Origin: Coptis chinensis
Lineage: Eukaryota > Streptophyta > Magnoliopsida > Ranunculales > Ranunculaceae
Length of the DNA stretch: 64,000 nucleotides
NCBI GenBank assembly: GCA_015680905.1
Contig: CM027381.1
Coordinates: 51,712,501-51,776,500 of the forward strand
Reading direction: 5' to 3'
Made by a program: the position numbers and the translations under genes. Below are positions 9,852 through 22,400 of this stretch, piece by piece (positions within the stretch are counted from its first letter, which is position 1; each line of letters opens with the position of its first letter). Under the pieces are notes generated by a model. The model ran no database searches. It was given only the letters and a program-made list of their open reading frames with translations, and was not told where the DNA came from.

Positions 9852-12800
9852 AGTGATTTTGTAATTCTAGATACCGAATTTGCTTGTGATTCCATTCCTA
9901 TCATTTTAGGACGTCCATTTCTTGCAACTGCTAACGCTCTCATCAATTGTCGAGATGGTTCAATGGCAATGTCTTTTGGGAACCTTTCTATAGAATTCAA
10001 TGTATTCAACTTAATGAAACAACTTCCCAATCCTGATATTAAGGGTGAGATTAGCCTGGTTGATAGTCTGGCACAGGAATATTTCGCAAACTCTTTTCCC
10101 CCAGACGAGGTACACCAATTTCTTTCTTTTGATAATCATGAGTTTGACGATGACTCATACATTAAGGATGTCTACGCATTATTAGAGTCAGTACCACTAT
10201 TTGACCCTACTACTGCGTTGCCAACTGATTCAGAAGAACCGAACTCGCTCTTTTCTATTGAAGAGACGGCCCCTCACAAATCCTTGATCCCCAATCCTCC
10301 AACTCTAGATTTAAAACCTCTACCCTCTGATTTGAAGTTCGTGCATCTCGATCCCGATGGTAGTCACCCTATAATAATTTCTTCTCACTTGACTACCGAT
10401 GAAGAAGCACGTTCGATTCGTGTCATTCGTGAACACCGCTCCGCTATTGGTTGGTCCTTGGATGATATCAAAGGAATAGACCCTAGTGTATGCACGCATC
10501 GCATACATCTGGATGACGGCTCAAAGACGTCGCGAGAACCGCAACGTCGCCTTAATCCCGCTATGAAAGAGGTGGCGAGGGAGGAAGTTTTATGTTTACT
10601 TGATGCGGGTATCATATACCCTATCTCTGATAGTGACTGGGTTAGTCCCATCCACGTTATTCCTAAAAAGTCCGGCATTCAAGTTGTACAAAATGAAAAT
10701 GGTGAATGCATCTCCACTCGTATTCCATTAAAATGGAGAATTTGCATTGACTATCGCAAGCTTAATGCCAGAACACGTAAAGATCACTTCCCTCTCCCAT
10801 ACATTGACCAGATGCTAGAACGTTTAGCCGGTCATGCCTACTACTGTTTTCTTGATGGCTATTTCGGCTACTTCCAAATTTTCATCGATCCCACCGATCA
10901 AGAAAAGACAACTTTCACATGTCCCTTTGGAACCTTTGCATACAAACGAATGCATTTTGGTCTTTGCAATGCCCCTAGTACTTTCCAACGCTGCATGCTT
11001 CACATTTTCAGTGATATGGTGGAACATTATATGGAAGTCTTCATGGACGACTTTTCCATTTATGGAAATTCCTTTGACGATTGCCTATCCAACCTTTCTA
11101 AAGTGTTAACATTTTGTAAAGAAAAACATCTGGTACTTAATTGGGAGAAGTGTCATTTCACGGTTACCAAATGACTTGTTCTAGGTCATATTGTTTCGAA
11201 AGACGGGATAGAGGTTGATAAAGCTAAAATTGTTAAAATTGTTTCTCTACATTTCCCCCAAACAGTTCATGATATCCGTGCATTTTTAGGCCACGCTGGG
11301 TTTTACAGGCGATTCATTCAGGATTTTTCTAAAGTTGCTTAACCCTTAACCAATTTCCTGCTTAAGGATGCGGTATTCGACTTCAATTTCAATTGCAAAC
11401 AAGCTTTTGAAACTCTAAAAATCACTCTGACTACTGCTCCTATCATTCAACCACCTGTTTGGTCTCAACCATCTGAACTGATGTGTGACGCTAACGACTT
11501 TGCTATTGGCGGCGTACTAGGCCAACAACGTGATGACAAACCCATTGTCATTTACTACGCTAGTAAAACTCTTAATGACGCTCAATGTAATTACACGACA
11601 ACTGAGAAAGAGTTCCTAGCCGTTGTCTATGCTTTGGAAAATTTTTGCCCTTACCTAGTTGGATCATCCACCATCGTATATACTAACCATGCCGCACTTT
11701 GGTACCGACTCGCGAAAAAGAACACGAAGCAGTGATTGTTCCGCTGGATCCTTCTCTTGCAAGAATTTACCCTGGAAATCAAAGACAAGAAAGGAACCGA
11801 AAATGTCGTAGACGACCATTTATCAAGGCTGGTTGGTGATGTTGATAGTGATTCTAAAGCAATCTATGATTCCTTCCCAAACGAACAATTGTACTCCATT
11901 TTCTCCTCTCCATGGTACGCGGATATCATTAACTACCTAGTTACTGAGGAAGTTCCTTCCTCTTGATCACATCCTAATCGTAAAAAGTTCTTACCCACTG
12001 TAAAATATTATTTCTGGGATGACCCCTACCTCTGTAAGGTATTGTTCCGACCAACTCATTCGTCACTGCATTCTTGACTCGGAACACACCGATGTGTTAT
12101 CTTTTTACCATGAACAATCTTACGGTAGTCATTTTAGTGGAAAGAAAACTGTGGCCAAGGTTTTACAATGTGCTTTTTATTGGCCTACCCTTTTTCACGA
12201 TGCACACGAACATTGCAAAGCTTGCATTCATTGTCAGCACCTAGGTCGAATTACCAAAAGCAATATGATGCCCCTAAATCCTATCTTAATTGTGAAATTT
12301 TTTTATGTTTGGGGCATTGATTTTATGGGACCCTTCCCTATTTCTCAAGGTTTTCTCTACATTCTAGTCATTGTAGACTATGTGTCTAAATGGATTGAGG
12401 CACTCGCATGTCGCTCAAATGACTATAGGACTGTCGTGAAATTTGTAAAAGAAAACATTTTCTCTCATTTTGGTGTCCCCAAAGCTATCATCAGTGATGG
12501 GGGTACAAATTTTTGTAATAAAATTTTTGGGTTTTTAATGAAAAAATATGGAGTTACTCACAAAGTTGCTACTCCATATCACCCACAAACGAGTGACCAA
12601 GTGGAAGTCTCCAACAGAGAGATAAAGTCTATTCTGGAGAAAACTGTCAATCCATTAAGAAAAGACTAGTCTCTCCGCTTATCGGATGCCTTGTGGACAT
12701 ACCGAACAGCATTTAAGACACCTATAGGGATGTCTCCTTACTGCATTGTTTTTAGAAAACCTTGTCATCTGCCAGTTGAACTTGAGCATCGTGTCCTTTG

Positions 12801-13182
12801 GGCCATCAAAAGCCTCAATTACAATATCAACGCGGCAAGCGAGAAGCGAAAACTACAATTAAATGAGCTTGAGGAGATTCGGAGTGATGCTTATGATCTC
12901 TCAAAATCCTATAAAGCTAATATGAAAAGAGTGCACGACAAGCACATTTTGCGTAAAGATTTCAAAATTGGCCAAAAAGTTTTACTGTACAACTCAAGAT
13001 TACACATTTTTCCTGGTAAATTGAAAACACGATGGTCTGGTCCTTTCATTGTGTCAGCTATGACTCATTATGGGGAAATCTCTTTGCTTAATCCATAAGA
13101 TAACAGCAAATATCAAGTAGGACAACGCCTCAAACATTATCACGAGTTACGCTTCCTAACTGTTGAGCAGACTCTTCTTTAG
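9852..13182 (+). pseudogene. pol: Pol polyprotein of element A (protease tail, RT, RNase H, integrase)
   Basis: The frame opens in the protease tail (SDFVILDTE, then PIILGRPFLATANALI). RT includes WRICIDYRKLN, LDGYFGYFQI, the catalytic FMDDF near 11,043 and LNWEKCHF. RNase H includes LMCDANDFAIGGVLGQ near 11,480 and TTTEKEFLAVVYALE. Integrase begins in the H-H-C-C finger (CKACIHCQ) and has the core aspartates in GIDFMGPF and ISDGGTNF, then E in [11 protein letters not shown]. Breaks are TGA 11,172, TAA 11,340, TGA 11,733, TGA 11,964, a frameshift near 12,030, TAG 12,667 and TAA 13,096. Catalytic residues survive but the protein cannot be made whole. There is no chromodomain, as expected for Athila. 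Confidence 0.9.
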
Positions 13183-13482
13183 GATCTGATCTACATAGAC
13201 TAGATGTTTTGTTTGGCGTACTCAATCTTTTTTCTGTAGAGGGTATGCCATTTTGGTAGTTGGGCCATCTTCTATTTTATGATCTCAAAAGTTATTTGAA
13301 GTGTGTGTTGCAAGCGCCGGAACCGTAGTCCACAAAAACTCTATTTCAGAACTGAGTATAAATGTCTTCTGCAACACTTGCTGACTCAGCAGCAGTCCGT
13401 GTATCCATGGACTTACGACCTAATGCTCAACACGTTAATCGAGGACCAATAAAATATGGATGGAAAATGAGCGTACCAGCGC

Positions 13483-14511
13483 TTGGGGCGACGGAACCAG
13501 CTGGCCGTGACTCAATGGCTGGGACAGAATGTCACAGGCACCTCGAAACCATCAGACATCAACAAGACATTCCTCCACCTCCTCTGGATCCTCCAGGAGT
13601 GCAAGGGTGGTATCTTTCTTCACACGTCTTCTATAATAGCATCTCCAAAGATTATTCTAGAACAATCTTTCCATGCATTGCTGAATTCTCCTGCATATGG
13701 ACATCTTTTCAGAGACTTCATCACACAAGTTGGTTAGAACTCATTCATTCTACACCCTGAGCAGACATACTCTCCAGGTTTGGCAAGTTAATTTTATGAT
13801 CATATGGAGGATCCACCTACTGCTGTACATGGTTTCGTGTTGAACGGATTTGCAATCCGTATCGGTAACACAAGACACCTCTTTTACGAGCCAGCAGTTG
13901 CTATGGCTTTAGACCTTCCTTATATTCAGCCAGACACCCCCGTTCAATACAACATACAAAACAACTTTAATGACTATTCTTGGGAAGATTTTGCCGCCCG
14001 TTATGGCGATGGCCTCGCCCAAGTCATTGAACGTGCAAAAGCTGGCCGATGGCCAGACAACACTATTCCACTATCCAGTATGACCATGAATGTCGGGACT
14101 GCCATGTTGTTTATCCTTCTGAACATCATGGGGGATTGGCATTTCTCCACTTCCTCCTAATCAGCTTGTAAGACCTTCCATGCTCTGGCCCAGCAACATA
14201 CCGCTTTCGACATCACAAACCTAGTAATTGAGAACCTTAAACGGGCTCGTTTCTTTCGGCAGCACTATATCACTTTGCCAGTTACAGCATGCTGGTTAAT
14301 GAGGATGTACTTCCCACAATTTGTGGCTACTTTTCATGACTGGGTACAGGTAGACTCTATGTGTCCAACAAACAAGATAATTCGTTCTTTGCGATTTTGG
14401 GTATGGCGGCGCCCTCCAAGGTATCTGAGGAAAGTTCGTTGTTTCCCTAATGACGATGACATGATAGCTCATCTAGACACTTCTAGAAAGAGGAAGTGGA
14501 GCGAAGTCTAG
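13483..14511 (+). pseudogene. Fused ORF-A/ORF-B remnant of element A
   Basis: A single frame runs for about 340 codons with only three stops (TAG 13,735, TAA 13,789, TAA 14,158) and no frameshift. The first part (AVTQWLGQNV..LLWILQECK) matches the end of ORF-A of element B (TAQWIGRNVL..ILWILQEAK). It then passes directly into ORF-B (IILEQSFHALL..YGHLFRDFI, then TMNVGTAMLFILLNIMGDWH, then PTNKIIRSLR). A deletion has thus joined ORF-A to ORF-B. The C-terminus is rich in D, K and R (NDDDMIAHL, TSRKRKWSEV). The start is unclear because the upstream frame is closed at 13,468. Function is unknown. Confidence 0.6.
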
Positions 14512-16329
14512 AAGACTATAATAGATTGGCGTGACGCAAAGGAATGACATTTCTATAAAGATGAAGCGAGAATGGACCTACCCCCAGTTCGTAATTGGGT
14601 CAATGTGAGTTAATGTACATATTTGTTTTACATTTTGATATGAAAAATAAATAACCTAACAGTGTGCTTTCATTTTTATGATGTATAATATATAGTGTGT
14701 TACCATAAATTTCTGTGGAAGATGTCAGCTATATTTTTGCTCAAAGCCTCTCAGGTATATTCTTTCTTCCTCTTAACACTTTGAGGACACAGCGTCCAAC
14801 TGTTTGGGGGTGGTGAGAACCTTTTGCAAAAATTAAGCATTCATAGTTGTATATAGTTTTATTTTATGTCTAAATAAGTGTATTTAGTGACAAAAGTCTT
14901 GTTTCCTTTTCTGTGATGAAAAATATTTAGAAATCTCACCCTAGCATCAGGATTAGAACTTGTTCTTAGATACTTAACTTAATACGTATGCAATAGTTTT
15001 TACATCTATTCATGAGCATTCATGCACTAACTATCATTAAATGTACACAGCAGTAAGTTTCTAGGACCCACGGTTAGACAACTTAGTTTCCATATCCTGT
15101 AAGAATCTAACCAAAAAGCCTCAAAATGTGTGACATACGAGTAATGACACAGAGGAGTAGTTTTTCCGAATAGAGAAGTTCACACTTCTACTTACTTGAT
15201 CACTACCCGAATCCTAGGTGAGAATTTAGGCTTTCTTTATATCGATATAGCAAAAAATTCACATCTGTAAAAAAATTTACCGCTAGTCACCACACTGAAC
15301 CTTTCATTAATACTCTCTGTTTCACCAAAAATTCATTACCCATCTATTAACCACAAATAAATAAGCTTACCTAGATGATGAGTATGAGAAATAGGATGAA
15401 ATGCGGAAAAATGAAGAGAAAAACTTGCCACAAATCAAAATCAGTTACCTGCCTCAGAAGAAAAGAAAAAGAAAAATAGAAATATGTTTCCAAAAATCAA
15501 AAGAAATATCAAAGTTAGAATTTCCCCCAAAATCAAATCAAAAGGGAATGCAAAAGCTTAAAAAAACGAAGTATGGAAACCCATGTTACAAGCAGGAAAG
15601 AAAATAAGGATTTATTTAGTATAAATATCTCGAAGATCTTATTCTCTCATACTTATCATATTTGAATTTTCCATACCATTTTCTTCTACACTACCACCTA
15701 AGCCCCATAAAACCTAATAAAGACCTCTAGCTCAATTAGGAGTAGGGTGGTGTGATAATAAGTAGTAGATGTGAATTCTCGACCTTGGCTCCTCTAACTG
15801 TCATTGAGTATGTGAGGAAATGTGTACCCACTGCACACTAGAGTTAGCAAAACTTGAGTAGAAAAATAAGAGAGAAATTATGTTTCGACACATACCTGTG
15901 AGAACCTACTTAAGGACGCTATCCAAAGGATCCAGAAACGGCCATGCTCGTATATTTCATTGTAAAAGATCACTGCATGCATGCTCATATGTAGATATTT
16001 TGATTATTGTATGTATATTAACTTGAATTTTGAAAGAATTAGTCCTTGTTTCCCCCGCTAGTGAGATGTATAAATATCTGAGATTAATTAAGGAAACAGG
16101 CCTTTGTTACTGAGTCGTTGTAGTATAAATGAAGTTTGTGAGTATCTCCTCTGGAAAACTCTCACGATGCTATAACTCATCCACTAGGGAATTCTTAGTG
16201 GTTCAAGGCCTTATTGCATACGGTCAATGCAACCGCACTCTGCGAAATGAGACTTAGCTTAGGACAACACATTTTTGACGACTTATCATTTTAATGTCTC
16301 TTCTTTGCTTGAGGACAAGCAAAGTACTA
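14512..16329 (+). other. 3' untranslated region of element A
   Basis: This is A-rich non-coding DNA that parallels 55,031-56,840 of element B. It carries an internal polypurine-like motif at 14,802-14,813 (tgtttgggggtgg) and ends with ctttgcttgaggacaagcaa at about 16,301-16,322. In element B the same words sit immediately before the terminal tract and LTR. Here the G-run itself is deleted. Confidence 0.6.
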
Positions 16330-17829
16330 TGGTAAGCACCAAAAACTGTAATACTAAACCCCATAGAGACATAGTGTTTTGGTCAATTATGTGTTTAATA
16401 ATCATGAAATAATTATATTTTTCGTACTTTTACAGGTTTTCGTAGTTAATGTGAATATGATGATAAAACATGCATCGAAGTACGGGAATACTGGAATACT
16501 TGAAGTCTTCCCACTCAACCCCAGTGAAGCCTAACAAAGCCTCACTAGAGCTGAAGATTCCAAAGGGACAAAACCAGTGCATAACGGGTCTACATGTAAA
16601 GAAGCAGCAAACTTCCGAAGCTCACATCTTTCAAACCTGGACGCTGACTTCGGCTAGTGAACTGCTAGAGCAACCAGGGCGATGAACTCTAAGCAAAGAT
16701 AGAAAGTTGTAAAAATGCCAAAATCAAAGCCGCCACTGGACACACCACGTGGACCCACTTTGGGGGCCCAAAAGGTATGACGAGCTAGCATAGGCAGGTG
16801 GCAAGTGATGGTCACAATTTTGTGCCACCTTGCAAAAGGAAAAAGACGGATCAATTCAAAGTTTGAATTGATTTGGGCAAAATAACAAAACATTAAATGC
16901 AAGTTTTGCTTTGTAAACAAAACTTTGGAAGTTATACGAATAAGAAAAAAACAAAATAAAGAAAAGGACAAAATGAAATTAAATGGGAAGGTTTCACATG
17001 AAGGCGTTGGAGGCTATATAAATGAGAAGGGGTCTTCAATCTTCGGTCTTCAGTTAGTTTTAGTTTTAGCCTATAGTTTAGCTTTTCATTATCTTGTTTC
17101 AGTACATAGTTTCCTTTCCAGTAGCTTTCCATTCTAATAACTTTAGTACTGTAAGTCTTGTTTCTTAATAAAAGTCATTTCTTTTCAAGTTTAATTCCTG
17201 TTCTACATTTACTTATTTATTGTATACAGCAAGTTCAATTATTATTCATCCAATGACCATAAGCTAAACCACCCCCCTTCAGGGGGAGGGTTATGATGCT
17301 CGTGTGAGGATCTGGATTGACACTTTAGTGTTCCAAAATCACTACTTAGGAATTAGGTGTAGATTATACATCCAGTCCCAAAACGATTGAGATTGTACAA
17401 GTTTGGAGTGTTGATGCTCCAGAATAGTCTTGCGAGAGACCCAAAATGTCTCGCGCGAGACTCTATGGTGTCAAACAACTCTCTGATTTATCCAGCTGAT
17501 GTAGAATCGAATCAGGAGCTGAAATGATATTCCAGAGATGGAATATTAGTTCAACTCCTTATACTAGTGAGATGAGCTCAGAGATGCATGCATTTCATTA
17601 GGGATCGATACTCAACGCCGTCTCAGGTTTGTCTATGAACTCGAGATGGATTAGAGCTGTAGTGATATGGTACTCAAACTGTTGAAACTGATGCTTGCAT
17701 GAGTATGGTTAACCCTTTCCCTATTTCTCTATCTCTGTGTATTTACGTCGAATTCATCATTATTAATTTACATTACTTGCATTACCGTTAATTTACTTAA
17801 ACCAACTAAATAACCTAAAATCCTACTCA
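16330..17829 (+). repeat. Probable 3' LTR of element A
   Basis: The segment opens tggtaagcaccaaaaactg right after the conserved ttgaggacaagcaaa word and closes ..cctactca, giving TG...CA ends and about 1.5 kb, the size of the element B LTR. It contains a TATA-like ctatataaat at 17,014-17,023, an A+T-rich tail with aataaaagtc, and the ctaaaccacccccc/agggggaggg inverted pair near 17,270. No second copy of this LTR family is in the window, so the borders are estimated. Confidence 0.55.
17014..17023 (+). promoter_or_regulatory. LTR TATA box, element A
   Basis: The ctatataaat box lies mid-LTR, as expected for the U3/R promoter of an Athila-type LTR. Confidence 0.5.
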
Positions 17830-17921
17830 CCAAGCAGTGCTTGCAATAGAGCAAACATTTCTAAGATTTTCTGGAATTGCAAATCTGGAAGCCATAAGGC
17901 GAATGGCTCATTACCCCTATT

Positions 17922-19198
17922 GGCAAAGGTTTTCTCTTTCTAAGATTTTCGAATGTAGAAGATCTTAACAGAGTTTGGGACAAAGGATCATGGGACTTTG
18001 ATAAAATTCCTATGAGAATCAGTCAATGGACTCCAAATTTCAATCCAGAGAGCCAACGACAATCTCATGGTCTGGTTTGGATCAGACTACCTGGACTAGG
18101 ACAGGAATATTGGGAACTAGAATCACTGATGTCCATAGCTCGTGGAGTACCCAATGCAAATCGATGAAAAGACTCTTAACAGAGAGTATGGATACTATGC
18201 TAATATCTTGGTGGATGTTAATCTCTTTGAACCAATCCCGGACCAAATCTTTGTCACGACAAAGCGCAACACTTTCTGGCAAACAGTAGAGGTGGGAAAA
18301 CTTCCAAAAATGTGTACACATTGCAAGATTGTGGGGCACTTAGTCACAGAATCTAGGAAGCTACGAAGTGATATGCAAAATAATAAGGGAAAGGGTAATA
18401 AAGATAAGGAGGTGGAAGTGGGTGTCACTCCCTCTTTGGAACCTTTAGGTGACAAACCTTTCAGAAGGCATGGAAGGAAAAGGAAATCAGGAGAAACAAG
18501 CAAACAAGGGGAGAGTTTCTGGAGGAAAAAAAACACAGAAAGACAAAAAAAGTACAGGTCCAGAGTATGTTTGAAGGGCTGGAAGTGGACGAGATACATT
18601 CTATTGAGGACCTGGAACAACAAGGTGATAATCAGGAGGAAGTTCCACCTAGTACCACTGGGCTGGGAGAGACTCATAAACAAAGTCTTGGAGTGGACCT
18701 AAATGTGGATTTAGGAATCCAAAATTCCACACACATTCCTGTCAGAGATCAGGCAATTTAAGAGACATCAAGCCATGTCAGAGTTCAGACAAATGTTGCA
18801 ACTGCAAGCCATGTCAGAGACCAAGCAATTGCACCAAAAAGTCCTGGCAGAGTTCATACCATGGCTGCAGCGGCAATCACTGTCAGAGAACAGGCAACTG
18901 TTTCACCACAAAGTCCTGTTAGAGCACAGGCAACTGTAGCATCACAAAGTCCTATCAGAGCCCAAGAAATAAAAAGTTCAGAAAAGGGTAAGAATACAGC
19001 GGTAGTGGTGGGAGACCAATCTGAAGCAATGGACTCTCCAACAACTTCAAGAAAGGATTCTCTACTAACCTATAGAAATGGGGATAGCTCTATCTCTCGG
19101 ATTCATTCCTCCCCAGTCGGAATAATCATAGCAGACTCGGAAGCAGAAAAAGTTCAACATCTTCTGGAAAAGAAGAAACAGGTTCGAGTTAGAGGATA
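17922..19198 (+). pseudogene. LINE L1 ORF1, DUF4283-like with degenerate zinc knuckle
   Basis: ORF1 proteins of plant L1 elements bind the LINE RNA. The frame starts inside the DUF4283-like region (NVEDLNRVWDKGSWDF, then HGLVWIRLPGLGQEYWELE), shifts near 18,151, and continues through ILVDVNLFEPIPDQI to the knuckle CTHCKIVGHLVTES. The intact L2 copy ends in C (CNHCKIVGHLVSEC), so the last zinc ligand here has become S. A basic tract (RRHGRKRKSG) follows. A second frameshift near 18,560 leads into a C-terminal tail with a tandem repeat, a TAA near 18,759 and the end at 19,198. The N-terminus is absent. Confidence 0.8.
18739..18967 (+). repeat. Tandem repeat in the LINE ORF1 tail
   Basis: About five imperfect units of roughly 45-54 bp encode variants of H-V-R-x-Q-A-x-x-A-x-x-S-P. 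Examples are gtcagagatcaggcaatt, gtcagagaccaagcaatt, gtcagagaacaggcaact and gttagagcacaggcaact. It is a minisatellite inside coding sequence. Confidence 0.7.
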
Positions 19199-19420
19199 AA
19201 CCACCTGATGTAATCTCTCCTCAATCCTTGAGCTGGGCTGATGCTGCAGAAAAGGAAGAGAGTGAACAAGTCCTTACTAACAAAGGCACTAATAAGTCAT
19301 AGTGGAAACAGCAGAAAACTGATTTACCCATCACTAGGTCTAGATCCCGATCTAGGACTAGTAATAGGGAAGAATAAGGTGGCTCTCACCATTTACATCA
19401 ATAAATTTCCATCCTTCACA

Positions 19421-22400
19421 ATGAGGTGCATCTTTTGGAATATTAGAGGTATTGCAAATGACAAATCGCAGAACCGTCTATCCAAGATTATCAATAAGTG
19501 GGATCTAGATATTGTGGGAATCGCAGAACCTAAAATACTTCCCAAGGATTTTTCCCATCAATGTTCTCCACTCACTAGGAATGAATAATGCATTCTACTC
19601 TAAACCTAGTTCAGATCTGAATCGAGTTCCCAATCTCTGGCTCATCTGGAAAGCTTCGATCCCCACTCCTACTCTGATTCATTTTTCAAATCAGCACATT
19701 ACTATGGTGATTGATAGAGCTCTCATTACCATAGTTCATGCTCATTATCTCTCAGTGCCCAGAAGGCAACTCTTGCTAGAATTGTCTAACATCAATCAAC
19801 TCAATTTGGCGTGGCTGATTCTTGGGGACTTCAACGCCTAACTGAGTATTATTGAAAAGAAAGGTGGAAATCATCCTACTGCAACTTCCATGAATGAATT
19901 CAGGGACTTTATTAGTAATAATCAACTGATGGAACCTCATAGCAGTGGATATCAGCTCACTTGGGTGGAAGTATCAGGTGTCTAGCCGAATTTGTTCTGA
20001 TCACTCTCCTCTTCTGGGTGGAAATATCAGCATTCCTCAACCCAAGAACAAGCCCTTTAAATTCTTCAATATGTGGTGTACCCATCCTACCTTCAGAGAC
20101 ATAGTGTTTGACAGTTGGCAGCAGCCAATTTTAGGAAATTCCATCTTTATTCTTACACAGAAGCTAAAGAGGTTGAAGGGTGTCCTAAAGAAGTGGAATA
20201 AGGATACTTTTGGCAATATCAAAGTCAAAGTGGAGGCAGAATCAAAAAAATTGGAGCAGATGCAGGACCAATTTGAGAAAGGAAATGTTACAGAGGATTT
20301 CGCTACTCAAATGGTAGACCAAGAAAACCAAGTGGAGTTACAGTTATAGCAAGAGCAAATGTTCGATCTAGAAACATAAATCAAGAACAAAATGGGATTC
20401 AAAAAATGACATTAGTACTAAATTCTTTCATGCTATGGCTAATAGAAACAGAAGCAAGTCTTTGATCACAAAAATGAAGACTGATGAAGGAATCACTCTA
20501 GATACTCAAGAAGACATTGGAAATCATATTGTCAGACACTATACGGACAAATTTAGGAAGGTAGATCACATCATGGACTGGGAACTCATTCACCACATGC
20601 CTCAAGACCTGGAATCAAAGGATAATGACTTTCTCACCACTCTTCCGTCTGGAGAGGAAGTGAAAGTGGTAGTTTTTCACTTGAATCCAGACAGCTCTCT
20701 GGGACCAGATGGATTCTCTGGGTTTTTCTTTCATCACTGTTGGGATATTGTCAGGCATGATTTAGTACGAGCCATCAGCTACTTCTTTATTAAATCTAGA
20801 TTGCCCCTTAGATTTAATTCCAACTTCATTGTTCTTATCCCGAAAGAGAAAAATGCTAATCAGCTGGGCAAGTTTTGTCCAATATACCTCTCCAACTTCA
20901 TTTTCAAGGTCATCACCAAGATTCTAGCCAAAAGGTTGTGTCCAATTGCATAAAGAATTATCAGTAAGGAACAATATGGCTTCATTCCCAACAGAAACTC
21001 CCAATAAGCCATTAGTCTAGCCTCAGAGTTAGTGAATGAATTGCGAACACCCAGACATGGTGGAAGTATTGGAATCAAACTAGACATCTCTCAAGCTTTC
21101 GATACTATGGACTGGAACTTTCATTGGGCAGTGCCGCAACATGTTGGATTCAATGAAAGATGGATCAGATGGTTGCAAGCAATCTTTCAGAGTAATACAA
21201 TGTCAATCATTATCAATGGAGGTCCTCAGGGATATTTTTCAGCAGGAAGAGGATTGAAACAAGGTGATCCTCTCTCCCCAATGCTCTTTGCTCTAGCGGA
21301 AGATTGTCTAAGTAGAAGCATCAGCAGATTGGTTCTTGATAAGAAAACTCAACACATGGTGGTTAACTCCAAATATTCCAGTCCTTCTCACTTATTGTTT
21401 GTGGATGACATTTTCCTTTTCTATAATGCTAACATAAAGGGCATCAAGCAACTTGTCAAACTTCTTAATAGATATCAGGATTCCTCTGGCCAACTCATAA
21501 ATAAGGAGAAGTGTAAAATCTTTCTGAGTCCAATGAATAACAGGAGAATTTTTTTTATTCAAGAGGTTATGGGTATAAAAGAAGTCATGTTACCTGAAAA
21601 GTATCTTGGGGTTCCACTGATCATGGGCAGAGTGACAAAAGTTGCGTTAGCACCTTTAGTGGACAAGATCAGGAATATAGCTGCAGGGTGGGCTGGCAAA
21701 ATGCTCTCCTTCCAAGGAAGAGTAGTATTAGCAAGACATGTTCTTAATAGGATACCAGTTCACAACATGGCAATCTACAAATGGACAAACTCAGTGATAA
21801 AATAATGTGATAGCATAATTCAAAATTTCATCTGGAGTGATAACCCTACGGAAAGGAAATCTTTTACGTTGTCTTGGGAAAAAACATGTAAACCTCTGGA
21901 AGAGGGAGGACTGGGCATTAGGAAACTCAAGGATATCAACATTTCCATGCTAATGAAACAAGCCTGGGGCTTGCTCACTGAGGAGAGTAATTGGTCTACC
22001 TTCATGCGAGGCAAATACACAAACAGGTCGGGTACATGGATTGACTATAAGACCTCGACAGTCTAGAAGGGTATTGGATGGGCTCTCAAAGAAATGAATC
22101 ACATGCTTGGATGGGTGGTAGGAAATGGGGCATCTATAAATGTTTGGAGAGAGAATTGGATCCATCAAAAACCAATTTGTGAATTTTTCCAAGAAGAATG
22201 TAAAGATATCAGGAAGCTCCAAGGCTGACTCAATGAATTCATACAAGGCAACCTTTGGAACTTCTCCAGCAACATGACTCAAGTTCTACAGCTCATCGGT
22301 ATCAATCCATCTCATCTGCAGCAACCTGACAATTCAAAGGAAGATGAGAGAGTCTGGCTTTTAGACGTTAAGGGGAAGTTTTTAGCCTCGTAAAAAATGA

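Larger units (their letters stand above)
9852..17829 (+). mobile_element. Athila-group element A, 5'-truncated
   Basis: This Ty3/gypsy element has lost its 5' LTR, primer site, gag and most of the protease. What remains runs in order: protease C-terminus, RT, RNase H, integrase, fused ORF-A/ORF-B, 3' untranslated region and a probable 3' LTR. The 5' edge abuts CACTA-like repeats at 9,846. It belongs to the same lineage as element B (same gene order, same 3' motif cttgaggacaagcaaa), but the LTR is from a different family. It supplies the pol domains that element B lacks. Confidence 0.85.
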
